From: Candidatus Lambdaproteobacteria bacterium
Lineage (GTDB): Bacteria > SAR324 > NAC60-12
DNA: 8,515 bases
Assembly (NCBI GenBank): GCA_012964265.1
Contig: DTUH01000232.1
Location: forward strand, 1 to 8,515
Direction of reading: 5' to 3'
In this document: piece by piece, positions 1 through 6,241 of the stretch
Layout of the letters: each line of letters opens with the position of its first letter
Position numbering within the stretch: the first letter of the stretch is position 1
Notes under the pieces: model-generated
What the model was told of the DNA's origin: nothing
What the model saw: only the letters and a program-made list of their open reading frames with translations
Databases searched by the model: none
Program-made: the position numbers and the translations under genes

Positions 1-34
1 AACTTTAAAGTTCTGATTAGTTTTTTATAAGCGC

Positions 35-604
35 TCAAGCCAGTTCCGGAGCAGAAAAAGAAGTGTTCTCAAATTTAGTAGTTTCCAAAAAGCTCATCAA
101 CTCATTAAGCACAAGATAAATTACACTTAAAGCAAATTTTTCTTCTGCTTTAGACCAACGTCCCAAAACATGTCCGACCACATTTCGTTTTCCTGCAGGT
201 CTTCCAATGCCTATCCTGACTCGGCGGAATTGATTATTTGCCAAAGAGTCTATGATCGAACGCAAACCGTTGTGACCACCATGTCCACCGCCGTAGCGAA
301 AACGTGCTTTTCCCGGTGGCAAGTCAAGATCATCAGAAATAATGACAATGTTCTCAATGGGAATTTTATAAAAATTCGCACATTCCGCAACAGCCAGTCC
401 GCTTCTGTTCATGAAAGTTTGTGGCTTGATGAAAATACAAGCCTCACCTTTTACTGACGTCTGCAAAAACTGACTCTTAAACTTTTGCTGAAATCCGGAG
501 ATACCCAGTTGTTTCAAGAGCAAATCTACTACCTGAAACCCAACATTGTGAGGTGTTCCTTCATACTCCTTGCCCGGATTTCCCAAGCCGGCCACCAGTT
601 TCAT
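35..604 (-). CDS. pth: Peptidyl-tRNA hydrolase
   Basis: This is the cytoplasmic enzyme that cleaves the ester bond between peptide and tRNA in prematurely released peptidyl-tRNAs, recycling the tRNA. The 189-residue length is normal for bacterial Pth. Family signatures are all visible: GLGNPG at the N-terminus (Asn9), the catalytic histidine in TPHNVGF (His19), FMNRSG (Asn66), the acidic SDDLDLPPG segment (around residues 90-98), and the glycine-rich GGGHGGHNGLRSI (His111, Asn112). The C-terminal tail after about residue 150 is less conserved, as usual. It lies 34 bp downstream of rplY on the same strand, so the two are probably cotranscribed, a very common bacterial pairing. The ATG at 604 is supported by a strong Shine-Dalgarno sequence. 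No clear terminator is visible in the remaining 34 bases of the window. Confidence 0.97.
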   Translation of the reverse strand: MKLVAGLGNPGKEYEGTPHNVGFQVVDLLLKQLGISGFQQKFKSQFLQTSVKGEACIFIKPQTFMNRSGLAVAECANFYKIPIENIVIISDDLDLPPGKARFRYGGGHGGHNGLRSIIDSLANNQFRRVRIGIGRPAGKRNVVGHVLGRWSKAEEKFALSVIYLVLNELMSFLETTKFENTSFSAPELA

Positions 605-610
605 GCCCGC

Positions 611-618
611 CCTTTCCT
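611..618 (-). promoter_or_regulatory. Ribosome binding site of pth
   Basis: On the minus strand the rplY-pth gap contains AGGAAAGG, six bases before the pth ATG. This is the clearest Shine-Dalgarno sequence in the window and fixes the pth start. No promoter is needed in a 34-bp gap, which fits translation of pth from the rplY transcript. Confidence 0.7.
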
Positions 619-638
619 GCCTCAGAACTTGCTTAAAT

Positions 639-1301
639 TCACTCTTCAGCTGTTTCTTCTTCTGCAGAATCTTCTACAGTGTCCTCTCCTTCTCTCTCTA
701 CCTGTTCTTCTTCTGGAACAATTTCCTCTTCTTTTACACGACCAACAATTGTGATAACCGCATAATTTTCCTCAGTACTATGGGAAACTTTTTCGGGCAG
801 CTGGATATCCAAAATTCTTACTGAATCACCCACTTCCAACTCAGAAGCGTCTACTTCGATAAAAGCGGGAATATCTGCAGGAAGGCAAGAAACAGGAATA
901 TCCCAGACGACCATCTGCAAAACACCTCCGCTTTTAACTCCAGGTGACTCACCTACAACCTCTAATGGTACCCTGACAATTTGCTCCTTAGATGCAGGCA
1001 GTTCCCAAAAATCTAGATGAGTGAGAACATGTTTATAAGGGTGCTTCTGCACTTCCCTGAGTATAACTTGTGCTGTCCAGCTTTCTCCGCTGGAAGAGTC
1101 CGTGACATTAATTGGTACAAGTTCGTGCATACCAGACATTTTTTCTAGCAGATGACGGGTTGATTCTTCTGCCATCTCGAGCAAAATATTTCCTCGAGGG
1201 CCGTAAAGTACGGCGGGTATATTTCCTGATTGCCGTAATATTTGATTGGCCGATTTTCCTACATTGCTACGAATACTCGCTACTAATTGATTTTGTGACA
1301 T
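639..1301 (-). CDS. rplY: 50S ribosomal protein L25 (long TL5/CTC form)
   Basis: L25 binds 5S rRNA in the central protuberance of the large subunit. The 220-residue length marks the two-domain TL5/CTC type rather than the short (about 95-residue) enterobacterial form. The N-terminal 5S-binding domain (about residues 1-95) shows the family pattern: SGNIPAVLYGPRG, then VQKHPYKHVLTHLDFWEL. The C-terminal domain (about 100-190) carries GESPGVKSGGVLQ, the CLPADIPAFIEVD segment and ELEVGDSVRILDI. It ends in a roughly 30-residue tail made almost entirely of glutamate with some valine, typical of this subfamily and probably disordered. The ATG at 1301 is the family start. A Shine-Dalgarno sequence is weak (GGA about 10 bases upstream). 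pth follows directly. The gene prs, often upstream of this pair in other bacteria, is not present here. Confidence 0.95.
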   Translation of the reverse strand: MSQNQLVASIRSNVGKSANQILRQSGNIPAVLYGPRGNILLEMAEESTRHLLEKMSGMHELVPINVTDSSSGESWTAQVILREVQKHPYKHVLTHLDFWELPASKEQIVRVPLEVVGESPGVKSGGVLQMVVWDIPVSCLPADIPAFIEVDASELEVGDSVRILDIQLPEKVSHSTEENYAVITIVGRVKEEEIVPEEEQVEREGEDTVEDSAEEETAEE

Positions 1302-1352
1302 GTCGTTTTATTCCATCTAGTGGATGGGTTACTTGAAAAAAGTTAAACAATA

Positions 1353-1381
1353 AGTTTATCCTGATTCTGCTACTCAGTCAA
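1353..1381 (-). promoter_or_regulatory. Probable sigma70-type promoter of rplY-pth
   Basis: On the minus strand TTGACT (positions 1381-1376, five of six matches to TTGACA) is followed after exactly 17 bases by TAAACT (1358-1353, four of six matches to TATAAT). Transcription would start near 1346, giving a leader of about 45 bases before the rplY ATG. This is the best-spaced promoter match in the window. It is a consensus match only. Confidence 0.5.
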
Positions 1382-1426
1382 TGAATTATTTTTGTAAATG
1401 CAGATTAAAATTTGCTTCCACATAAA

Positions 1427-1469
1427 TCATTGAGACTGATTTTTTCAATGAAAGATAGAGTAGTCTTTC
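1427..1469 (-). terminator. Two adjacent small stem-loops downstream of the acidic ORF
   Basis: Read on the minus strand, the acidic ORF's stop (1473) is followed at once by a hairpin with six-base arms, GAAAGA and TCTTTC (1450-1469, eight-base loop). A second hairpin with seven-base arms follows, TCATTGA and TCAATGA (1427-1451, eleven-base loop), then TTTATG. The two share two bases and cannot both form fully. The stems are AT-rich and lack a long U tract, so this is a weak terminator candidate. A further TCAATGA copy at 1378-1384 overlaps the rplY -35 box and could pair alternatively with 1427-1433. Confidence 0.25.
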
Positions 1470-1472
1470 TTC

Positions 1473-1683
1473 CTAAGGACAAATGACGTTAACATCATCA
1501 CAGCGTGAAATTTTTATTTCAATTACTGCTTCAGTTTCAGCTGCTGTCTCTTCAGCATCTTCAAACGTGTCTTGAACATCATCGATAACGTCCTCCACTT
1601 CATCATCCGTAACTACTGTATCATCCGCAACAGAAGTTAATAGTAACTCATCAAGATTTGTTTAAAAGTTCTATCCCGCTCAT
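1473..1683 (-). pseudogene. Frameshifted small acidic ORF, unknown function
   Basis: A minus-strand frame running to a TAG at 1475-1473 encodes about 60 residues dominated by Asp, Glu, Val, Thr and Ala, ending in SRCDDVNVICP. Codons overwhelmingly begin with G, a classic coding signature, so this was or is a translated sequence. It has no ATG in its own frame: TAA, TAG and TGA lie just upstream. A plausible start, ATG at 1683, opens a different frame that reads MSGIELLNKS and hits TGA at 1653-1651. A +1 shift at TCT-TGA joins it to the long frame, giving a protein of roughly 68 residues. The gene is therefore a recent pseudogene, a site of programmed frameshifting, or carries a sequencing indel. 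The TCT-TGA context resembles the prfB layout only superficially, because tRNA-Ser would re-pair poorly on CTT. No Shine-Dalgarno was seen. I do not recognise a family. Confidence 0.4.
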
Positions 1684-1777
1684 GCCATAGAAAACTTCAT
1701 TCTTAAGTGAAAAATAATCAAAAACCGCTCACTTCAATAAACATTTATTCTTGAGTTTTGCACGGCAAGGATCTACC

Positions 1778-1805
1778 TTGACTGTAATTCCTAACGCAAT
1801 TTTAT
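1778..1805 (+). promoter_or_regulatory. Possible promoter of the LTA-synthase-like gene, with inverted repeat
   Basis: TTGACT (1778-1783) and TTTTAT (1800-1805) are separated by 16 bases, giving a leader of about 45 bases before the ATG at 1858. A small perfect inverted repeat, CAAGG-ATCTA-CCTTG (1766-1780), overlaps the left edge of the -35 box. It could be an operator half-site pair, but five-base arms are also likely by chance. Confidence 0.35.
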
Positions 1806-1857
1806 CAACATTAACAACTAAGAACAACTCAAAACTAATCTGTAAAAACAGTTGAGA

Positions 1858-3717
1858 ATGAGCATATTTCAAAAAATATTTTCTTATCTTGGGATTGGTC
1901 TTATTATCTTTTTACTGGCCAGGATTGGGATATTTGCGGTTCACTATCAAAATTTCAGTTCATTGACATTTGAAGAAGTCCTGCTGGGGTTTTTCTACGG
2001 ACTTCGTTTTGATCTGGCATCTTTACAGGTTTTTGTAGGAATTCCGCTGCTTTTAATGGCTCTTCCTTTTCGCTGGTGCAATTCACTGTGGTGGCATGGT
2101 TTATTATCCCTGCTGGTCTTTTTATTATTGGTGGCTGAAGGCTCAGTGCTGATTGGAGATGTTGTTTATTTCGGTTACGTGAAACGACATCTTACAAACG
2201 AATTATTGTTTATAGGAAAAGACATAAAATATTTAATAAGTGAAATTGCTGCAAACCCGGGCTATTTTATGATCTGGCTGGCACTGGTCTGTCTGGCATT
2301 GTTTTACTGGCTCAAGCTGACAAAAATAAAAGTAAAGACTGTGCGTATGCACTGGCTTAAATTTATCCTTTTTTTAGTGTTTGTGGTTATTACAGGACGT
2401 GGTGGAATCGGCATGAAACCACTGGCCATTGTTCATGCATATTCTTCCGGCAGCAGCAGTTTCGGAAACCTGGTTTTGAATGGAGTTTTTTCTGCTTCTC
2501 ATTCCAGTTTGTCTGCTGCGGTGGAGCGTAAGTCAATTTCGGAATTACAAATCATAGAAACTTTGAATTTTCCACATGATTTCTGGCAGAAACAATTTCC
2601 TCTTGCGCAAAAGAATGAGTCCATTCCTGGCAAATCATACAACCTCGTTATACTTTTTGTTGAGAGTTTGACTCCGCGTTATATTGACAGTTTTGGAGGA
2701 AATGATTATAAAATCACGCCTAATTTGGACAGATTAAGTGCAAAAGGTTGGAAATTCAATCGGTTTTTTTCACACGGTCAGCGCAGCATTGAAGGAGCGC
2801 AGTCTGTCCTGACTGGAATGCCTTCTATTTTGGGACTTCCTACAATAGCAAATCTTTCCTCAAATTATTCAAAAATTGCCGTACTGGCGGAACAGAATGG
2901 TACTTCGACGATTTTTGTCAACAGCACTCTGCGTGAGTCATTCCTGGCACAGGCTATTGCCGCTTCAACAGGTTTTAGTGAATATTATGGCAAAGAAGAT
3001 ATGCCGCTGCTGCTGGATTATCTTCCGGAAGAGAAGGATCGAAATCTAGGATGGGACTATGAAACACTGATGTTCAGTTTGGAGAAAATCAATAATCGTA
3101 AAACCTCCTTCCTGGCTTTCATCAATCTCAGCACAGATCACACCCCATTTCCAAAACTGAATGCTCCTTTCAATCGTCATCCGCATCATGCAACTGGAGA
3201 AGGCGGTTATCTAAACTCACTGCATTATACTGACTGGGCCATCGGTGAGTTTTTTAACAAAGCAAAAAATGAACACTGGTTCGAAAACACAATTTTTGTC
3301 ATCACTGCAGATCATGTGCTGGCTCATTTTCAAAACGGAGGTTTGCTGGAAAGGTTCCGGATTCCGTTGATCTTTTATGCACCGAAATTGCTCAAACCAA
3401 GGATAATTGAGACCGTTTCTTCTCAACTGGATTTAATGCCGACCTTCATAGAGTTCATGGGACTGGATGCTGAATACACGGCTTTTGGCACAAGTTTACT
3501 GCGAAAACAAGAATCATTCGCACTTGTGCGCGAGGGATCATTAGTTGGTATTATCACCGATCGGGCTTATCTTAAACACTCTTTGAGTCGTAGAATGGAG
3601 TCTGGGAAATTGGTCGATAATGTACCTGATTCATACTTTGATAAATTAGAAGCCCGTTTACTGGCGTGGGATCGAGTTGCTTACGATTTGACCCGCAAAA
3701 ACAGATGGGCTCCATAA
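1858..3717 (+). CDS. LTA synthase / OpgB-type membrane phosphotransferase (alkaline phosphatase-sulfatase fold)
   Basis: The protein has about five hydrophobic helices in its first 185 residues (near 8-29, 58-74, 83-105, 137-154 and 167-181) followed by a large periplasmic domain of the alkaline-phosphatase/sulfatase superfamily. This is the architecture of LtaS, OpgB/MdoB and EptA-like enzymes. Family metal and catalytic motifs are present: VILFVESL (Glu269), FFSHGQRSIEG with Ser310 at the nucleophile position where LtaS has Thr, STDHTPF (His428), and ITADHVLAH (Asp485, His486). In a Gram-negative cell the likely job is transfer of a phosphoglycerol or similar lipid head group to an envelope glycan rather than lipoteichoic acid synthesis. 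The exact substrate cannot be read from the sequence. I chose the ATG at 1858 (619 residues). A TTG two codons upstream is possible. Neither has a clear Shine-Dalgarno. It is monocistronic or leads into the small lipoprotein gene 136 bp downstream. Confidence 0.85.
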   Translation: MSIFQKIFSYLGIGLIIFLLARIGIFAVHYQNFSSLTFEEVLLGFFYGLRFDLASLQVFVGIPLLLMALPFRWCNSLWWHGLLSLLVFLLLVAEGSVLIGDVVYFGYVKRHLTNELLFIGKDIKYLISEIAANPGYFMIWLALVCLALFYWLKLTKIKVKTVRMHWLKFILFLVFVVITGRGGIGMKPLAIVHAYSSGSSSFGNLVLNGVFSASHSSLSAAVERKSISELQIIETLNFPHDFWQKQFPLAQKNESIPGKSYNLVILFVESLTPRYIDSFGGNDYKITPNLDRLSAKGWKFNRFFSHGQRSIEGAQSVLTGMPSILGLPTIANLSSNYSKIAVLAEQNGTSTIFVNSTLRESFLAQAIAASTGFSEYYGKEDMPLLLDYLPEEKDRNLGWDYETLMFSLEKINNRKTSFLAFINLSTDHTPFPKLNAPFNRHPHHATGEGGYLNSLHYTDWAIGEFFNKAKNEHWFENTIFVITADHVLAHFQNGGLLERFRIPLIFYAPKLLKPRIIETVSSQLDLMPTFIEFMGLDAEYTAFGTSLLRKQESFALVREGSLVGIITDRAYLKHSLSRRMESGKLVDNVPDSYFDKLEARLLAWDRVAYDLTRKNRWAP

Positions 3718-3853
3718 AGTTGAATCAGAGTAAATAATCCGTTTTGTGCATCAATGCAGTTTCATCCTGTTTGTTGTAAAGTATTAAATGTGGAGTGGAA
3801 AAATCAACTGGACAAACCTTGAGTGTCATCAAAATCTCGATATTAAATTTGCG

Positions 3854-4060
3854 ATGAAATTTTTGTGGATTGTGCTTACTTTGTCGGGACTCTGGATGAT
3901 AGGAGCATGCGCAACAACCAAAACAGCTTCTTTTTACGTTAAAGCCAGAAATCCTGAAGAACTCAAGGTTCATGCTTTTGAGCGTTGCGGAACAAACTAC
4001 AAGGTACTTGCTTATGAGGACGATACGGTGCGTATCGAATGTCTGGGGAAAAAAGACTAA
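3854..4060 (+). CDS. Small lipoprotein, unknown function
   Basis: The 68-residue product starts with a textbook lipoprotein signal peptide: Lys2, a hydrophobic stretch (residues 3-17), then the lipobox-like IGAC with Cys19 as the acylation site. Ala follows at +2, which under the enterobacterial sorting rule favours outer-membrane delivery. The mature part is only about 50 residues, with two further cysteines (Cys45 and Cys63) that could form a disulfide in the periplasm. The frame is open upstream to an ATG at 3788, but that start would place 22 polar residues before the signal peptide, so the internal ATG at 3854 is preferred. There is no clear Shine-Dalgarno. Its TAA interlocks with the stop of a convergent small gene. 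The function is unknown. Confidence 0.65.
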   Translation: MKFLWIVLTLSGLWMIGACATTKTASFYVKARNPEELKVHAFERCGTNYKVLAYEDDTVRIECLGKKD

Positions 4061-4173
4061 GAGTGAGCCTGATTAATTTCACGCAAAATATCCATCACCG
4101 TAAAATAGCCTATCGGCAAGATCCACAAAATATTCAAAACCGCAAAAATTGTTGCCATTGTATTTCCATCCAT
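4057..4173 (-). CDS. 38-residue single-pass membrane protein, unknown function
   Basis: On the minus strand an ATG at 4173 opens a 38-codon frame ending in TAG at 4059-4057. The protein begins MDGNTMATIF, has one hydrophobic helix (about residues 6-27, including the run VLNILWILP) and ends in a short polar tail, DILREINQAHS. The composition is what a real small membrane protein would show, with a charged, amphipathic end after the helix. AAAGG lies 10 bases upstream of the start (4184-4188), and a TTGACA-type promoter lies further upstream (4222-4250). Its stop overlaps that of the convergent lipoprotein gene by two bases. It sits 157 bp beyond the end of alr on the same strand. I recognise no family. 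A chance ORF of this length is possible, but the combination of helix, ribosome site and promoter argues for a gene. Confidence 0.5.
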   Translation of the reverse strand: MDGNTMATIFAVLNILWILPIGYFTVMDILREINQAHS

Positions 4174-4221
4174 TGCTGACCAACCTTTTGAAAATCTCTG
4201 CAACTTTCAAAACTTAAATAC

Positions 4222-4250
4222 AGATTATTCAATTCTGTTTATGCTGTCAA
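4222..4250 (-). promoter_or_regulatory. Possible promoter of the 38-residue membrane protein gene
   Basis: On the minus strand a perfect TTGACA (4250-4245) is followed after 17 bases by TAATCT (4227-4222, three of six matches to TATAAT). The start would lie near 4215, about 40 bases before the small gene. A 5-bp-arm inverted repeat (ACAGA/TCTGT) overlaps the -10 region. If real, the small gene is transcribed separately from alr. Confidence 0.35.
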
Positions 4251-4330
4251 TTTCTATACTCTCCCACACGATGCAGTAGATGTCCGTAAACTTAGTGGAT
4301 TCAAGTCAAGACTGCAAATTAAATCTTGTT

Positions 4331-5440
4331 TTATTCGTTGGAATAGATTCTTGGAAGGCGTTCATTCAGGTTGGTCAAAATTTCATACGGAATCGTTTCT
4401 GCCCATACGGACAGCTCTTCAACTGTGATGCATCGGTCTTTCTGTAGTCCAATCAAAACAACTTCTTCACCTGCATCATTGGGTTCATTTTCGCAGTTTA
4501 TCATAAACTGATCCATGCAGACACGACCTGCAATGGTCCTGCGTTTTCCGCGTATCAGCACCTCACCGCGATTTGAAAGCTGCCTCCGATAACCGTCTCC
4601 ATAACCAAGCGGTACCGTTGAGATTTCAGCGGAACTTTTCGAAGTCCAAGTTGAGCCGTAACTGACAGAAAATCCGGAAGGAACCGATTTGTGAAAAGAA
4701 ACCTGGGATTTCAACTGGAGAGCAGGGCGCACCTCCATGACATGCGGACTGGTTGCTTCCGGATATACTCCATACAGCAAAATTCCCGGTCTTATCATAT
4801 CAAGATGAGATTCCGGAAAGTAAAGCACACCTCCGGAATTGGCAAGATGACGTAACGGCATTTCTGCACCAAGACGTTCAAAAACTGAAACTGCTCTCAA
4901 AAACCGCTCCACCTGTTTCAGGGTTAAGGGATTTTCCGGATCATCCGCACAGGCCAAATGGGAACAAACACCTTTTACCATGATATGTTTTGCGCGAACT
5001 GCTTCTTCAATAAAACTTGCGGAATCCTCTGCACCGATTCCGATCCTGCCCATTCCGGTATCCAGTTTGAGATGTACCGTTGCCTGCTGTTTGCATGATT
5101 TGCAAATTTTTTCCGCAAGTCTCAACACTTCCGGTGAAGAGACGAAGAACTCTAAATTCCATTCCAGGTATTCCGGAATCTGCTGTACCGATACTCCACC
5201 AAAAACAACAACCGGCAAGGTTATTCCGGACTCACGCAAACGAATTCCTTCTTCCAGCAAAGCCACTCCAAGACAATTCACGCCAAGTTTTTCATAGAAC
5301 TGCGCAACCTTCAACAATCCATGCCCGTATGCATTCGCCTTGACGACTGCCATCACCGGTCTATCGTCAGTATGTTTGCGGATTAATTCGAGATTATGTC
5401 TCAAATTATTTAAATTAACTTCAATGAAGGAAGGCCTCAT
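4331..5440 (-). CDS. alr: Alanine racemase
   Basis: This is a PLP-dependent fold-type III enzyme that interconverts L- and D-alanine in the cytoplasm, feeding D-Ala into peptidoglycan synthesis. Counting from the ATG at 5440 (369 residues, typical length), the PLP-binding lysine is Lys34 in AVVKANAYGHG. The lysine that is carbamylated in well-studied homologues corresponds to Lys125 in VHLKLDTGMGR, with Arg132 following. His198 lies in HLANSGG, and the second catalytic base is Tyr261 in SVSYGSTW. PLGYGDGYRR and AGRVCMDQ are also conserved. The frame is open to a TTG at 5464, adding eight residues, but family members usually begin close to the MRPSFIEVNL sequence, so the ATG is preferred. Neither start has a Shine-Dalgarno. 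The gene follows the unknown gene at 5492-6229 by 51 bp and is probably cotranscribed with it. It is unusually rich in TCCGGA. Confidence 0.96.
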   Translation of the reverse strand: MRPSFIEVNLNNLRHNLELIRKHTDDRPVMAVVKANAYGHGLLKVAQFYEKLGVNCLGVALLEEGIRLRESGITLPVVVFGGVSVQQIPEYLEWNLEFFVSSPEVLRLAEKICKSCKQQATVHLKLDTGMGRIGIGAEDSASFIEEAVRAKHIMVKGVCSHLACADDPENPLTLKQVERFLRAVSVFERLGAEMPLRHLANSGGVLYFPESHLDMIRPGILLYGVYPEATSPHVMEVRPALQLKSQVSFHKSVPSGFSVSYGSTWTSKSSAEISTVPLGYGDGYRRQLSNRGEVLIRGKRRTIAGRVCMDQFMINCENEPNDAGEEVVLIGLQKDRCITVEELSVWAETIPYEILTNLNERLPRIYSNE

Positions 5441-5491
5441 AATGGAAGGAGAATTGAGGTTCAAGATTGGAGGGTCAGCTTTTGGTTTAAG

Positions 5492-6229
5492 CTATTCGCT
5501 TTTCTGTGAGCTGTAAAAGACAAAAAGGGCGCTGCAAAAAAACTCAAAATTTTCCAATTCTGAATCATTACTGATCTTTTCGAGAGTGCTGATTAAATCA
5601 TCCATAACACGGATTTGAAGAAAGGCCTTAAAAAATCGGATTCGAATTCGGTTTTCCACAAATAATGGAACGAGCTCGTTTATGATTACTGGGAGTGCCC
5701 CCTTCTCATCAGCAAGCCTTTTCAATAAATGACTGAAAAAACTTTGAATATATGCCTGTAGTTTTCGTTTGTCTTCTTTCAGTTTTTCTCTGGGCAGATA
5801 TTCGGAAGAGACATTTTTTAATTTGCTGCCTCTCACATTTGCTGCCGTATTTTGCTTTTCTACAGAACTTTGCTGAGCAGAGGAAAGTTTCCGTTTACGA
5901 TGTGCAGAAATGTTAAGCGGATACTCCAGTGTGTATGTCGATTTTTTTTCAAATTGTTGAAAAAGGTTTTGTGTTTTGATGGGATCCAATTGAATCCGCT
6001 CAGTGTCCGCCGCGAGAATGCCCACCATAAATGGATTTTTGAGGTTACTGTAAACATCATAAGTTTCTGAGCCAAAATCATATGGCAGAGACTTTGTACC
6101 CTTGGTGTTTTTAGGAACCTGCTTTAAGATTAAAGGCAAAAGCGCTACTGTCTGTGCGGAATCATCAGGATTATCATTTTTATGTTTCACGGAAAACTGA
6201 TCTTCTATTTCCTCTAACTCATTCTTCAT
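5492..6229 (-). CDS. Hypothetical protein, 245 residues
   Basis: I do not recognise this protein. It has no signal peptide or membrane helix and should be cytoplasmic. Three parts can be seen. Residues 1-25 are acidic and polar. Residues about 25-105 are mixed, with short hydrophobic strands (VALLPLIL, FMVGILAAD) that may form a small folded domain. After a basic, Ser/Gln/Lys-rich linker (about 107-155), a predicted all-helical C-terminal domain (about 155-243) contains repeated hydrophobic heptad-like spacing (IQSFFSHLLKRL, LISTLEKI) and ends in aromatic residues. This layout fits a flexible tether followed by a helical interaction domain. It is the first gene of a likely two-gene unit with alr (51 bp gap) and diverges from the lytic transglycosylase gene. 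The ATG at 6229 follows a run of A; no Shine-Dalgarno is visible. Confidence 0.75.
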   Translation of the reverse strand: MKNELEEIEDQFSVKHKNDNPDDSAQTVALLPLILKQVPKNTKGTKSLPYDFGSETYDVYSNLKNPFMVGILAADTERIQLDPIKTQNLFQQFEKKSTYTLEYPLNISAHRKRKLSSAQQSSVEKQNTAANVRGSKLKNVSSEYLPREKLKEDKRKLQAYIQSFFSHLLKRLADEKGALPVIINELVPLFVENRIRIRFFKAFLQIRVMDDLISTLEKISNDSELENFEFFCSALFVFYSSQKSE

Positions 6230-6241
6230 TTTTTTACGGAA

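Larger units (their letters stand above)
1302..1857. other. 556-bp region without an intact gene
   Basis: This stretch separates rplY (leftward) from the LTA-synthase-like gene (rightward). From left to right it holds the rplY leader and promoter (1353-1381), two adjacent small stem-loops (1427-1469), the frameshifted acidic ORF on the minus strand (1473-1683), an AT-rich segment with a 6-bp inverted repeat (AAGTGA at 1705-1710, TCACTT at 1729-1734), and the probable rightward promoter (1778-1805). No tRNA-like cloverleaf, insertion-sequence end or intact ORF was seen. A 30-codon plus-strand ORF starting at 1483 with AAGGA three bases upstream exists. It is the antisense of the acidic ORF and reads as serine-rich low complexity, so it is probably spurious. 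Confidence 0.6.

Noticed and set aside
1..12. Perfect 12-base palindrome AACTTTAAAGTT at the left edge
   Set aside because: It has no loop, is AT-rich, is cut by the window edge, and is not followed by a U tract for pth termination. Nothing more can be said from this window.
170..824. Several plus-strand ORFs of 84-95 codons across pth and rplY
   Set aside because: They are antisense to two unmistakable conserved genes, and their translations show no family motifs and a skewed composition (Phe/Leu/Ser-rich opposite the Glu-rich L25 tail).
1483..1575. Plus-strand 30-codon ORF with AAGGA before its ATG
   Set aside because: It is the antisense of the G-first acidic frame, encodes Ser/Thr low complexity, and its ribosome site is only three bases from the ATG. 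The minus strand has the better coding signature.
1657..1666. TTTAAAC slippery heptamer, suggesting -1 programmed frameshifting in the acidic ORF
   Set aside because: The heptamer is in the correct phase, but the -1 frame ends in TAA within eight codons. The long acidic frame lies in +1.
3741..3765. TGCA-TCAA-TGCA hairpin downstream of the LTA-synthase-like gene as a terminator
   Set aside because: The stem is only four base pairs and the following sequence is not a U run.
3788..3853. Upstream ATG at 3788 as the start of the small lipoprotein
   Set aside because: It would put 22 mainly polar residues before the signal peptide and destroy a standard lipoprotein N-terminus.
4753..5343. Plus-strand ORFs of 76-105 codons inside alr
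   Set aside because: They are antisense to a gene whose catalytic and cofactor motifs are all intact.
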